NCBI GenBank assembly: GCA_021228405.1
Contig: JAJQRF010000010.1
Span: 111,010-175,009, forward strand
Length of the DNA stretch: 64,000 bases
From: Pyrinomonadaceae bacterium
GTDB taxonomy: Bacteria > Acidobacteriota > Blastocatellia > Pyrinomonadales > Pyrinomonadaceae
Reading direction: 5' to 3'
Shown: positions 47,359 to 55,169 of the stretch, piece by piece
Numbering within the stretch: the first letter of the stretch is position 1
How the letters are laid out: each line of letters starts with the position of its first letter
Made by a program: the position numbers and the translations under genes
The notes under the pieces: model-generated
What the model was told of the DNA's origin: nothing
Seen by the model: the letters and a program-made list of their open reading frames with translations, nothing else
Database searches by the model: none

Positions 47359-48198
47359 ATGGTTATGGAAAATACGAAAACTTTGGGAACTTCCGAAAAT
47401 GCGGAAACGCAAAGCGATGATAAAAACAAAAAATCATTAATGGATTTTTTAACGAACACAGACACGAACGTGAGCCAGGTTGAAAGAGTCGTTTCGGGTG
47501 TGGTCGGCGGCGGTTTGATGGCTTATGGACTGCGGCGGCGCGATACTGCCGGAGTCGTGATTGCCGCGCTCGGCGGAATGCTCGGGCTTCGCAGTGCGAC
47601 CGGGCATTGTCAGGTTTACGACGCGGTCGGCTACTCGACGGCGGACGAAACCGCAAACAAACCGACGCGGATTCACGTGCAGAGATCGGTCACGATCAAT
47701 AAATCGCAAAGCGAACTTTACTCATTCTGGCGTAATTTTGAAAATCTGCCGCAGTTTATGAATCATCTCGAATCGGTTCAGGTGACGGGCGAAAAAACTT
47801 CGCATTGGAAGGTCAAAGCCCCGCTCGGTTATTCGGTCGAATGGGATGCGGAAGTGACGAGCGATGTCGAGAACGAAAGAATCGGCTGGAAATCGGCGGA
47901 AATTTCGGAAATCCCGAATTCGGGAACGGTCGAATTTCGTCCGACGACGAACCGCGGAACCGAAGTGCGCGTGACTTTGACGTATGAACCGCCCGCCGGA
48001 AAACTCGGCGCACTGATCGCAAAACTTTTCGGCGAAGAACCTTCGCAACAGGTCGCCGAAGATTTGCGCCGTTTCAAGAGCCTGATGGAAGCCGGTTTGA
48101 TTATGAAAACTGAAGGTCAGCCCTCAGGACGCGAAAAAATCAAGGCAGATAGCAAAAATGACAACATTACTGCATCAGCTAAAACTGCTAATGCGTAA
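47359..48198 (+). CDS. DUF2892-SRPBCC (cyclase/dehydrase-type) protein
   Basis: 279 residues with a DUF2892-like N-terminal part (SQVERVVSGVVGGGLMAYGL, then AALGGMLGLRSATGHCQVYD) and an SRPBCC/cyclase-like domain (VQRSVTINKSQSELYSFWRN, then ENLPQFMNHLESVQVTGEKT and VEFRPTTNRGTEVRVTLTYE). Such proteins sit in the envelope and bind hydrophobic ligands. It lies 21 bases after the SDR gene and is probably co-transcribed. Confidence 0.85.
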   Translation: MVMENTKTLGTSENAETQSDDKNKKSLMDFLTNTDTNVSQVERVVSGVVGGGLMAYGLRRRDTAGVVIAALGGMLGLRSATGHCQVYDAVGYSTADETANKPTRIHVQRSVTINKSQSELYSFWRNFENLPQFMNHLESVQVTGEKTSHWKVKAPLGYSVEWDAEVTSDVENERIGWKSAEISEIPNSGTVEFRPTTNRGTEVRVTLTYEPPAGKLGALIAKLFGEEPSQQVAEDLRRFKSLMEAGLIMKTEGQPSGREKIKADSKNDNITASAKTANA

Positions 48199-48214
48199 AT
48201 TTTGAAATGCTTTT

Positions 48215-48277
48215 TGAGTCCCTTCCTGAGAAGGCTTTTTGTTTAGCGACTAACTGCCTGAAGGCGGGACTCTGAAT
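48215..48277. repeat. REP-like palindromic element, copy 2
   Basis: Reverse-complement relative of the element at 24473-24538: it shares CAGAGTCC(T/C)GCCTTCAGGC at one end and (GA)AGG-AAGGGACTC at the other, with a diverged centre. It lies between the SRPBCC gene and the NTF2-like gene. Confidence 0.78.
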
Positions 48278-48292
48278 TGATAGGAGTATTAA

Positions 48293-48700
48293 ATGGCACA
48301 CGAAATATCCGAGAAATTTATCGAAGCACTCGATGAACTCGAAAAAACCGAATCAACCGAAAAGATGGTTGCGCTTTTCGCGGAAAATTGTGAAATAGGC
48401 AATGTTACCTTGACGAACAATCTCCAAGGCACGGACGGTGCAAAAGAGTTTTGGACGAATTACCGAAAAACCTTCGGCGAGATAGAGTCAAATTTCAAAA
48501 ACAAGATTTATTCGGAAAACACGGTCGCCCTCGAATGGACTTCGTGCGGCACGCGCGCGGACGGCGGCGAAATAAATTACGACGGCGTAAGTATTATGGA
48601 AACCGACGGCGAAAAGATCACGCGTTTTTATGCTTATTTTAATCCTTCCGAACTCGGTCATCAGATCGTCGATGAAAAATCGAAAAGCAAGGAGGCTTAA
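48293..48700 (+). CDS. NTF2-like (SnoaL-type) protein
   Basis: 135 residues of the nuclear-transport-factor-2 fold: AHEISEKFIEALDELEKTES at the start, then the strands VALEWTSCGTRADGGEINYD, GVSIMETDGEKITRFYAYFN. TAGGAG precedes the ATG. Members bind small molecules or act as isomerase-like enzymes; no specific role can be assigned. It belongs to the stress-type gene group and overlaps the ribosome site of the next gene. Confidence 0.83.
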   Translation: MAHEISEKFIEALDELEKTESTEKMVALFAENCEIGNVTLTNNLQGTDGAKEFWTNYRKTFGEIESNFKNKIYSENTVALEWTSCGTRADGGEINYDGVSIMETDGEKITRFYAYFNPSELGHQIVDEKSKSKEA

Positions 48701-48704
48701 AATA

Positions 48705-48923
48705 ATGACAACGAAAACTCTGAAAAAAGGCGATGCGGTCGAGTGGGAAACTTCGCAGGGCAAAACGAGCGGAACGGTCAAGAAAAAACTGACTTCGCCG
48801 ACGAAGATCAAAGGTCATAAAGTTGCCGCTTCGGAGGAAAATCCCGAGTATCTGGTCGAAACCGACAAAACCGAAAAAGAAGCGGCGCATAAGCCCGAAT
48901 CGTTGAAAAAGACAAATAAATAA
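48705..48923 (+). CDS. DUF2945 (hypervirulence-associated TUDOR-like) protein
   Basis: 72 residues from MTTKTLKKGDAVEWETSQGK, a close match to the small DUF2945/HVA1 domain (GKTSGTVKKKLTSPTKIKGH, then VAASEENPEYLVETDKT). AAGGAGG is located in the 3' end of the preceding gene, only seven bases after it. Members are common in stress-responsive gene clusters. Its molecular role is not established. Confidence 0.88.
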   Translation: MTTKTLKKGDAVEWETSQGKTSGTVKKKLTSPTKIKGHKVAASEENPEYLVETDKTEKEAAHKPESLKKTNK

Positions 48924-48924
48924 T

Positions 48925-49257
48925 ATGACGGAAGACGACAAAGACACGCTCGGAGAATTCAAACGGCTGGTCAATATGACTCCGAAAAAACTCGAAAATT
49001 GGTTGGAAACCGCTGAATCGAAAAAAGTCGGATCCAAGGAAGACGGCAAAGGCGAATCGGTCGGTCACGAATCGGGCAGACATATTATCAGGATTTTGGA
49101 AAAGAAACAAAGCGATTATTCCGATGCCGATATAAAACATATCCACAAAGTCGTCGGTTATATCAAACGTCATTTGGCGCAAAAACCGAAGGGCGATATT
49201 ACGGAAACGAACTGGCGTTACAGTTTGATGAACTGGGGACACGATCCCCAAACATAA
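48925..49257 (+). CDS. DUF3140 domain protein
   Basis: 110 residues. The sequence EFKRLVNMTPKKLENWLETA, then ESVGHESGRHIIRILEKKQS and KHIHKVVGYIKRHLAQKP is typical of DUF3140, which often accompanies DUF2945 proteins. It begins one base after the stop of the previous gene, so they are co-transcribed. The function is unknown; the pattern resembles DNA-binding small proteins. Confidence 0.88.
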   Translation: MTEDDKDTLGEFKRLVNMTPKKLENWLETAESKKVGSKEDGKGESVGHESGRHIIRILEKKQSDYSDADIKHIHKVVGYIKRHLAQKPKGDITETNWRYSLMNWGHDPQT

Positions 49258-49277
49258 CAAGGAGGAAATTTTAGATT

Positions 49278-50450
49278 ATGAAAGCAGTTTGCTGGTATGG
49301 AAAACATGATGTGCGGGTCGATACGGTTCCCGATCCGTCGATTTTGAATTCGCGCGATGCGATCATTAAAATCACAACGACCGCGATTTGCGGTTCCGAT
49401 CTGCATTTATATAACGGTTATATCCCGACGATGGAAGCGGGCGACATTCTCGGTCACGAATTTATGGGCGAAGTCGTCGAAACTGGTTCGAGCGTGACGA
49501 ATCTGAAAAAAGGCGATAAGGTTGTCGTGCCTTTTACGATCGCCTGCGGAAATTGTTTTTACTGCAAAAAGGATTTATGGTCGGCTTGCGATAACTCCAA
49601 TCCGAAGCCCGAAGCATCGGAAACGCTTTACGGCTTCGCAGGTTCCGGTTTGTTCGGTTATTCGCATATGATGGGCGGATTCGCGGGAGGACAAGCCGAA
49701 TACGTGCGCGTTCCTTTTGCCGATGTCGGTCCGATCAAAGTTCCGAATTCCATCGAAGACGAAAAAGTCGTGTTCCTTTCCGACATTTTCCCGACGGGTT
49801 ATCAGGCGGCGGAAAACTGCAATATTCAGGAAGGCGATACGGTTGCCATCTGGGGCGCGGGTCCGGTCGGACAATTTGCGATTAAATCGGCATTTATGCT
49901 CGGCGCGGAAAAGGTCGTCGTGATCGATCATTATTCCGATAGGTTGGAATTAGCGCGAGCGGAAAATGAAAACGTCGAAACGATCAATTTTGACGACAAG
50001 GAAGTTTACGACAAGCTTCTCGACTTAACGGGCGGACGCGGACCCGATTCCTGTATCGACGCGGTCGGCTTGGAATCGCACGGAACTTCGGTCGATTCAT
50101 TGCTCGATTACGCGAAGGCGGCGGTTTTTCTGGCGACCGACCGACCGCACGCGCTTCGTCAGGCAATTTACTGCTGTCGCAAGGGCGGAACGGTTTCGAT
50201 TCCGGGCGTTTACGGCGGATTTTTGGATAAATTCCCGATGGGCGCGGCGTTCGGCAAAGGTTTGACGTTCAAAATGGGGCAAACGAATATGCACAAATAT
50301 CTGCGTCCGCTGCTCGATTCGATCGAGGAAGGCAGGATCGATCCGTCGTTCGTCATTTCGCATCGTTTGAAATTGAGTGAAGCACCGACGGCTTACGATC
50401 AATTCAATACACAAAAAGATACTTGGCGCAAAGTTGTCTTGAAACCGTAA
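49278..50450 (+). CDS. zinc-dependent alcohol dehydrogenase
   Basis: 390 residues. Medium-chain dehydrogenase: catalytic zinc site [13 protein letters not shown] and [11 protein letters not shown], structural zinc cysteines [17 protein letters not shown], and NAD(P)-binding motif [15 protein letters not shown]. The sequence is close to glutathione-independent formaldehyde dehydrogenase-like enzymes, but the substrate is unproven. GGAGG lies before the start. It is the last gene of the stress-type cluster. Confidence 0.92.
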   Translation: MKAVCWYGKHDVRVDTVPDPSILNSRDAIIKITTTAICGSDLHLYNGYIPTMEAGDILGHEFMGEVVETGSSVTNLKKGDKVVVPFTIACGNCFYCKKDLWSACDNSNPKPEASETLYGFAGSGLFGYSHMMGGFAGGQAEYVRVPFADVGPIKVPNSIEDEKVVFLSDIFPTGYQAAENCNIQEGDTVAIWGAGPVGQFAIKSAFMLGAEKVVVIDHYSDRLELARAENENVETINFDDKEVYDKLLDLTGGRGPDSCIDAVGLESHGTSVDSLLDYAKAAVFLATDRPHALRQAIYCCRKGGTVSIPGVYGGFLDKFPMGAAFGKGLTFKMGQTNMHKYLRPLLDSIEEGRIDPSFVISHRLKLSEAPTAYDQFNTQKDTWRKVVLKP

Positions 50451-50460
50451 CAAGAAAAGG

Positions 50461-50550
50461 ATTTGCCCACGAAATACACGAAAAGGACGAAAAAAGTGTA
50501 AATAATAGTTTGTTTTTTTTCGTTTCTTTCGTGTATTTCGTGGGCAAAAT
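50461..50550. repeat. long inverted repeat between convergent genes
   Basis: ATTTGCCCACGAAATACACG (50461-50480) plus following AAAAGGACGAAAAA pairs imperfectly with the mirrored CGTGTATTTCGTGGGCAAAAT (50530-50550). The T-rich centre may give it terminator activity in both directions for the ADH and YeiH-type genes. It also looks like a dispersed repeat (the CCACGAAATACACGAAA motif recurs widely in bacteria). Confidence 0.75.
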
Positions 50551-50553
50551 TAC

Positions 50554-51492
50554 TTACAGAATCTCCCAAACCGCAAAGAGCGACACGACCGAAATCACGC
50601 TCCACAAAATAATTCCCTGCAAAAGCGGTCTGATGCCGACATTTTTCAGAACACTGAAAGAAAGACTCGCCCCGATCAGGAAAAGCGTGACGGTCAAACC
50701 CGTCTTGGCAAGATTGACGATGCCTTCAAAAAGGCTTGGCGGAACTTGCGGCGGCGCGTAAGTGCGGATGACCGTCGCGCCGAGAAACAAAAAAATAAAC
50801 CACGGAATCATCTGGCTGATCTTAGTTTCGCCGTGTTTCGGGCGATACAAAAACGCGAACATCAGCGCGACGGGCGCGATCCATAAGGCTCGCGCAAGCT
50901 TTACGGTCGTCGCCACCTGCAAGGCTTCCGCGCCGTAACGCGCCCCCGCACCGACCACCGACGAAGTGTCGTGAATCGCAATCGCCGACCAGATTCCGAA
51001 TTGGTGTTCGGTCAGCCCGAGCGCGTGACCGATGACGGGAAAAACGAACAGCGCGACCGAATTTAGAATAAAAATCGTTCCGAGCGACACGGAAGTTTCG
51101 TCGGCATCGGCGCGAATCGCAGGCGCGATCGCGGCAATCGCACTGCCGCCGCAGATCGCCGTTCCGCCCGAAATTAAATTCGAGGTTTTGCCGTTTATTT
51201 TTAACGCTTTGCCGATGATCCACCCGAGCGCGAGCGTCCCGAAAATGGTTGCAATAGTAAAAAGAACGCCGTCTTTTCCCGCCTTGACGACTGCCGAAAG
51301 ATTCATCCCGAAACCCAGAAGAACGACCGAACCGCGTAATAAATAAGGCGTTACTTGGGCGGTTCGTGCAGGAAACGGATTGCCGATGACGAGCGACAAA
51401 ACCAATCCGAGCGCAAGTGCCGACGGAGGCGAAACGAACGGGGTCAGACAAACGGTTATAAATAGAAAGAAGACGAGCTTTTGCCAAAACAT
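50554..51492 (-). CDS. YeiH/UPF0324-family transporter
   Basis: 312 residues with about ten hydrophobic helices. Family segments: SALALGLVLSLVIGNPFP, VVLLGFGMNLSAVVKAG, LISGGTAICGGSAIAAIAP and IAIHDTSSVVGAGARYG. The family is annotated as putative sulfate exporters; the substrate here is not shown. It is transcribed alone. Confidence 0.9.
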   Translation of the reverse strand: MFWQKLVFFLFITVCLTPFVSPPSALALGLVLSLVIGNPFPARTAQVTPYLLRGSVVLLGFGMNLSAVVKAGKDGVLFTIATIFGTLALGWIIGKALKINGKTSNLISGGTAICGGSAIAAIAPAIRADADETSVSLGTIFILNSVALFVFPVIGHALGLTEHQFGIWSAIAIHDTSSVVGAGARYGAEALQVATTVKLARALWIAPVALMFAFLYRPKHGETKISQMIPWFIFLFLGATVIRTYAPPQVPPSLFEGIVNLAKTGLTVTLFLIGASLSFSVLKNVGIRPLLQGIILWSVISVVSLFAVWEIL

Positions 51493-51603
51493 AAAGTAAA
51501 ACTGTAAAGCTATGTTTTCGATAGAGAAATGTCAAGATTCAAAGGCTGAAACAGTTCCAACTTTAAAACGGATACATTTTGCCGCAGTAATTTCAGACAA
51601 AAT

Positions 51604-51643
51604 AAAGCCGTATGATTCAGAGATGAAAATCATACGGCTTTTT
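51604..51643 (-). terminator. terminator after the lipase-like gene
   Basis: On the minus strand AAAAAGCCGTATGAT pairs with ATCATACGGCTTT around a 12-base loop, with T-rich sequence following. It lies 20 bases after the stop codon. Confidence 0.82.
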
Positions 51644-51664
51644 ATTTGAACGGCTGACTTTTAA

Positions 51665-52675
51665 TTAACGGACACGGCTCATATCGATCGGAATATAATT
51701 GTTATCGACACGGTTGCCGTTTCGGTCAACAAAATATTGACTGCTTTGCAGATACACGCTATCCATTGAGTGATCGTCGAAATCCGCAATCGGCGAACCC
51801 GTGTTGCGGCTGATCTGTTCGACGACCGCGCCGCGTCCCGGACCCGTAAAAATATCGCCTTGTCCGAACAAATTCGGAACCGGGTCCCAGGCATTGTAAA
51901 CGTGACGATATAAAGGTCCGTTCGGGAAAAAACGTCCCGCACCGCCAAACGTCTGCACCGAAACATACGAACCCAATCGACCTTCGACAAGCGGAAGAAT
52001 TTCCTGTTGAAGTGCGATTTCCAAAAGCAGACGATCTCTGTCATCAGCCCCGATCGCGCCCCGCAAAACGCTCTCGAAAAATCCGCGCCGTCTTTCGACA
52101 TTTTCGATCAGCGGGCGCACTTTTGAACTCATTCTGCCGTAGCGGTCGAGCAGTAACCCGATGCCTTGCCGCAATCCGCGACTTGTAATAATTGCTCCCT
52201 GACTGTGCGCGACGATGTTCAGGAAAACACCGCTGACGCAGGAATCGTAAACGGCTTTTGCCAGTGTCCGCGTCGCCGGATTATTGCTCAAACCCGTTTT
52301 ATCGCCCAGACATTGGACGAGATCGTAAATAATGTTGGTGCTTTCGCCGTCGCCGCTCTGGTTATAAATTCCCATCACCGCCGCGCCGGATACGACGCTG
52401 ACGAGCTTTACCGTGTAGGCGTGTGCCGACATCGGCGTTCCGATACCATTGATATATAGAATTCTTTTATTCGGAACCGCATTCGCGGGACGGCGTTCAC
52501 CGACTGCGGGAGTGATTGCCGGAACTTCCCAAAACAAGGTGTTCGGACTGTAGCCGCGCACCGTTCCCGGCGGATTATGTCCTGTCACGGGACCGAACGC
52601 GCCGGTAAACTCGCCGTCGGAAAACGGAATAACATTCGGGGGATTTAAGCGGATTTCATTTGGATTTGCTGCCAT
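51665..52675 (-). CDS. alpha/beta-hydrolase-like protein with an AHSQG motif
   Basis: 336 residues without signal peptide. The segment VFLNIVAHSQGAIITSRGLR contains a GxSxG-like nucleophile elbow (AHSQG), preceded by KRILYINGIGTPM as in lipases and other alpha/beta hydrolases. A later Asp/His pair (WDPVPNLFGQGD, FDDHSMDSVYLQ) could complete a triad. I recognise no narrower family. Its N-terminus (MAANPNEIRLNPPN) is polar, so the cytoplasm is the likely location unless another secretion route is used. Confidence 0.72.
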   Translation of the reverse strand: MAANPNEIRLNPPNVIPFSDGEFTGAFGPVTGHNPPGTVRGYSPNTLFWEVPAITPAVGERRPANAVPNKRILYINGIGTPMSAHAYTVKLVSVVSGAAVMGIYNQSGDGESTNIIYDLVQCLGDKTGLSNNPATRTLAKAVYDSCVSGVFLNIVAHSQGAIITSRGLRQGIGLLLDRYGRMSSKVRPLIENVERRRGFFESVLRGAIGADDRDRLLLEIALQQEILPLVEGRLGSYVSVQTFGGAGRFFPNGPLYRHVYNAWDPVPNLFGQGDIFTGPGRGAVVEQISRNTGSPIADFDDHSMDSVYLQSSQYFVDRNGNRVDNNYIPIDMSRVR

Positions 52676-52986
52676 TTTTCTTGCTCCTTGATATTTTACA
52701 TTTTACTTTGAATAAACCAGTAACATAAATATTCCGGGGGAAAAATAGTCTATGTTTTCTATAATTTTTCTGCGAAAGAATACGAATTTTACATTTATTG
52801 ACGGATTTGATTTCATTTTTTGCAGATCGATTATGTAATCCTGCCGCTTCTAACCTCAGCAATTATTTCAAATTATTGACATTGACCGCACTAACTTTTA
52901 TTCTCTTCCTACATCAGTTTTTTGTCGTCTTAAATTCCGGCTTTTTCCGAAAACAAACAAAATCGCATCTGGCAACGGAGATATAA
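52676..52986. promoter_or_regulatory. divergent intergenic region
   Basis: An AT-rich region between the lipase-like gene and the ferredoxin-NrfD gene, presumably holding both promoters. CGGAG precedes the plus-strand gene. I see no strong repeat or hairpin in it. Confidence 0.35.
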
Positions 52987-54555
52987 ATGAACTTTGGTTT
53001 CATCATAGATAATCGCAAGTGTATCGGCTGTCACGCTTGCACGGTCGCTTGCAAATCCGAACATCAGATTCCCGTCGGCGTAAACCGAACCTGGGTCAAA
53101 TACATCGAAAAAGGCGAATTTCCCGACACGCGCCGCCTGTTTTCGGTGATGCGGTGTAATCATTGCGCCGACGCGCCGTGTGTCGAGATTTGCCCCGTGA
53201 CCGCGCTTTATACACGTTCGGACGGCATCGTCGATTTCGACAATCGCCGCTGTATCGGGTGTAAAGCCTGCACGCAAGCCTGTCCTTACGACGCGCTTTA
53301 TATGCACCCGGACGAACACACCGCCGCCAAATGCAACTATTGTTCGCACCGCACCGACATCGGCTTAGAACCCGCGTGCGTCGTCGTCTGTCCCGAACAC
53401 GCGATCGTTTCCGGCGATATGGACAACCCGAACACTGAAATTTCCAGATTACTGGCACGTGAAACCGTTTCGGTCAGAAAACAGGAAAAAGGCACGAATC
53501 CGAAACTTTTCTACATCGACGGCGACCGCATTTCGCTGAATCCGACCGCGACCGAGATCGAAGACAATTATATGTGGTCGTCACAGGCAACGGGTGTCGG
53601 GCATTTTGCCAAATATGCGGAAGAACGCATCGCCAAATCGCCTTTGCAGGAAGAGATCAAAAAACAAAATTTCGTCCAGATCGAACCGCGTCAAAAAAAG
53701 GCGCGCAGAGTTTACGATGCGCCGAACAAAGGCGTTCTCTGGGGTTGGGAAGTTTCGGCGTATATACTGACGAAAGCGATTTCGGCAGGTGCATTCATTC
53801 TGCCCGTTCTGATGAGCTTTTTTATTTTCGTTCCGCCCGAAGTCAAACAACTCGGTGCGGTAATTTCATTCATTTTCTTAGCCGTCACGGGCGTTTTGTT
53901 AATTATGGATTTGGGCAGACCCGACAGATTTTTGAATGTTCTGCTCCGCCCGCAATGGAAATCGTGGCTTTCGCGCGGTGCATACATTATCACGGCTTAC
54001 GGGGCAATCCTGACCGCCTGGATCGCCTTTTCATTCACGAAATACGAAAAAGTTTTGCAGTATCTGGAACCCGTCGGCGTAATTCTCGCGCTTCTGACGG
54101 CGGTTTACACGGCGTTTTTGTTCGCACAGGCAAAAGGACGCGATTTCTGGCAATCGCCGATGCTCGGATTGCATATGATTATCCACGCTATTATGGCTGG
54201 ATTAGCAATCTTTTTAGTTGGATTGCCGATTTTAGAAGTAAATATGGGTTTCAGAATGGCGTTGATCTTCTTTTCGATGGCGGCTTTGGCAATTCATTTA
54301 ATCACGCTTGCGATCGAACTAACCACGACACACACGACCGAAGACGCGCACAAAACCGTGCAAATGATTACAAAAGGCGAATTCGCCCGAAAATTCTGGC
54401 TCGGAATGATCGTTGTCGGAAATATCTTGCCGCTTTTATTATTTTTCACGGGACAAGTTTGGTTGTTTGTTCTGGCGGGCGTTTTGGTATTGGTCGGATT
54501 GTGGTTCGCTGAAGACATTTGGGTGAAAGCCCCACAACGCATCCCGTTAAGTTAG
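52987..54555 (+). CDS. fused ferredoxin (DmsB/PsrB-like) and NrfD-type membrane subunit
   Basis: 522 residues. The N-terminal 200 residues have four iron-sulfur cysteine groups: CIGCHACTVACK, CNHCADAPCVEICP, CIGCKACTQACP and CNYCSHRTDIG with CVVVCP. From residue about 250 come eight or more membrane helices of the NrfD/PsrC family (VSAYILTKAISAGAFILPVL, LGRPDRFLNVLLRPQWKSWL). In most systems these are separate genes. It should pass electrons between the quinone pool and the molybdopterin subunit encoded at 55170, from which it is now separated by a GxxExxY cassette. Confidence 0.9.
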   Translation: MNFGFIIDNRKCIGCHACTVACKSEHQIPVGVNRTWVKYIEKGEFPDTRRLFSVMRCNHCADAPCVEICPVTALYTRSDGIVDFDNRRCIGCKACTQACPYDALYMHPDEHTAAKCNYCSHRTDIGLEPACVVVCPEHAIVSGDMDNPNTEISRLLARETVSVRKQEKGTNPKLFYIDGDRISLNPTATEIEDNYMWSSQATGVGHFAKYAEERIAKSPLQEEIKKQNFVQIEPRQKKARRVYDAPNKGVLWGWEVSAYILTKAISAGAFILPVLMSFFIFVPPEVKQLGAVISFIFLAVTGVLLIMDLGRPDRFLNVLLRPQWKSWLSRGAYIITAYGAILTAWIAFSFTKYEKVLQYLEPVGVILALLTAVYTAFLFAQAKGRDFWQSPMLGLHMIIHAIMAGLAIFLVGLPILEVNMGFRMALIFFSMAALAIHLITLAIELTTTHTTEDAHKTVQMITKGEFARKFWLGMIVVGNILPLLLFFTGQVWLFVLAGVLVLVGLWFAEDIWVKAPQRIPLS

Positions 54556-54564
54556 TAAGAAGAC

Positions 54565-54585
54565 TGCCCGCTAATTTTCACGAAT
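54565..54585. repeat. left inverted repeat of the GxxExxY cassette
   Basis: TGCCCGCTAATTTTCACGAAT and, continuing, GAAAACGAATAAAT. It is the perfect reverse complement of 55142-55162. It begins 10 bases after the stop codon of the ferredoxin-NrfD gene. Confidence 0.9.
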
Positions 54586-54629
54586 GAAAACGAATAAATC
54601 AAATAGAAAATATATGATTAGAATGTTTT

Positions 54630-55061
54630 ATGAGTGAATTAATTCTAAAGGAAGAAAGCTATAAGATAATTGGAGCTTGTTTTGAAGTTTATAACCAGAA
54701 AGGGTTCGGTTTTACCGAAGCAGTTTATCAAGAATGTCTTGAGATCGAATTTCAATTGCAAAAGATTCCATTTATTTCACAACCTAAAGTTGAATTAGAT
54801 TATAAAGGTAGAACTTTGAAACAATTTTTCATTCCCGATTTTGTATGTTTTGATAAAATCATCGTTGAAATAAAAGCATTGCCGTGTTTAGTCAAGGAAA
54901 ATATTGCACAAACATTGAATTATTTGAACGCAACGAAATTTGAACTCGCTTGGCTCATTAACTTCGGTCAAACAAATGGACTTGAAAGAAAAAGAATCAT
55001 CAATGACAGAAACAATTCAATTAAGCTGAGAAATGAAATAGAAAGTTGGAATTTTCAATAA
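54630..55061 (+). CDS. GxxExxY protein
   Basis: 143 residues. The name-giving motif is GFTEAVYQECLEIEF. A PDDEXK-like nuclease core is suggested by FIPDFVCFDKIIVEIKAL and the preceding QPKVELDYKGRTLKQF. The family is widespread, sporadic and of unproven function. It is more AT-rich than its neighbours and is bracketed by 21-bp inverted repeats within 50-80 bases on each side, which suggests transfer as a cassette. Confidence 0.88.
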   Translation: MSELILKEESYKIIGACFEVYNQKGFGFTEAVYQECLEIEFQLQKIPFISQPKVELDYKGRTLKQFFIPDFVCFDKIIVEIKALPCLVKENIAQTLNYLNATKFELAWLINFGQTNGLERKRIINDRNNSIKLRNEIESWNFQ

Positions 55062-55141
55062 ATATTCAAAATTTGACAACTTTTTATTTAGTTTGAAATC
55101 AATTTCATTAATCATTATATTTTTTATGTTTATTAGTATTT

Positions 55142-55162
55142 ATTCGTGAAAATTAGCGGGCA
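55142..55162. repeat. right inverted repeat of the GxxExxY cassette
   Basis: ATTCGTGAAAATTAGCGGGCA, perfect reverse complement of the left repeat at 54565-54585. It ends seven bases before the start codon of the molybdopterin oxidoreductase gene and leaves it no recognisable ribosome-binding sequence. Confidence 0.9.
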
Positions 55163-55169
55163 AAATATT

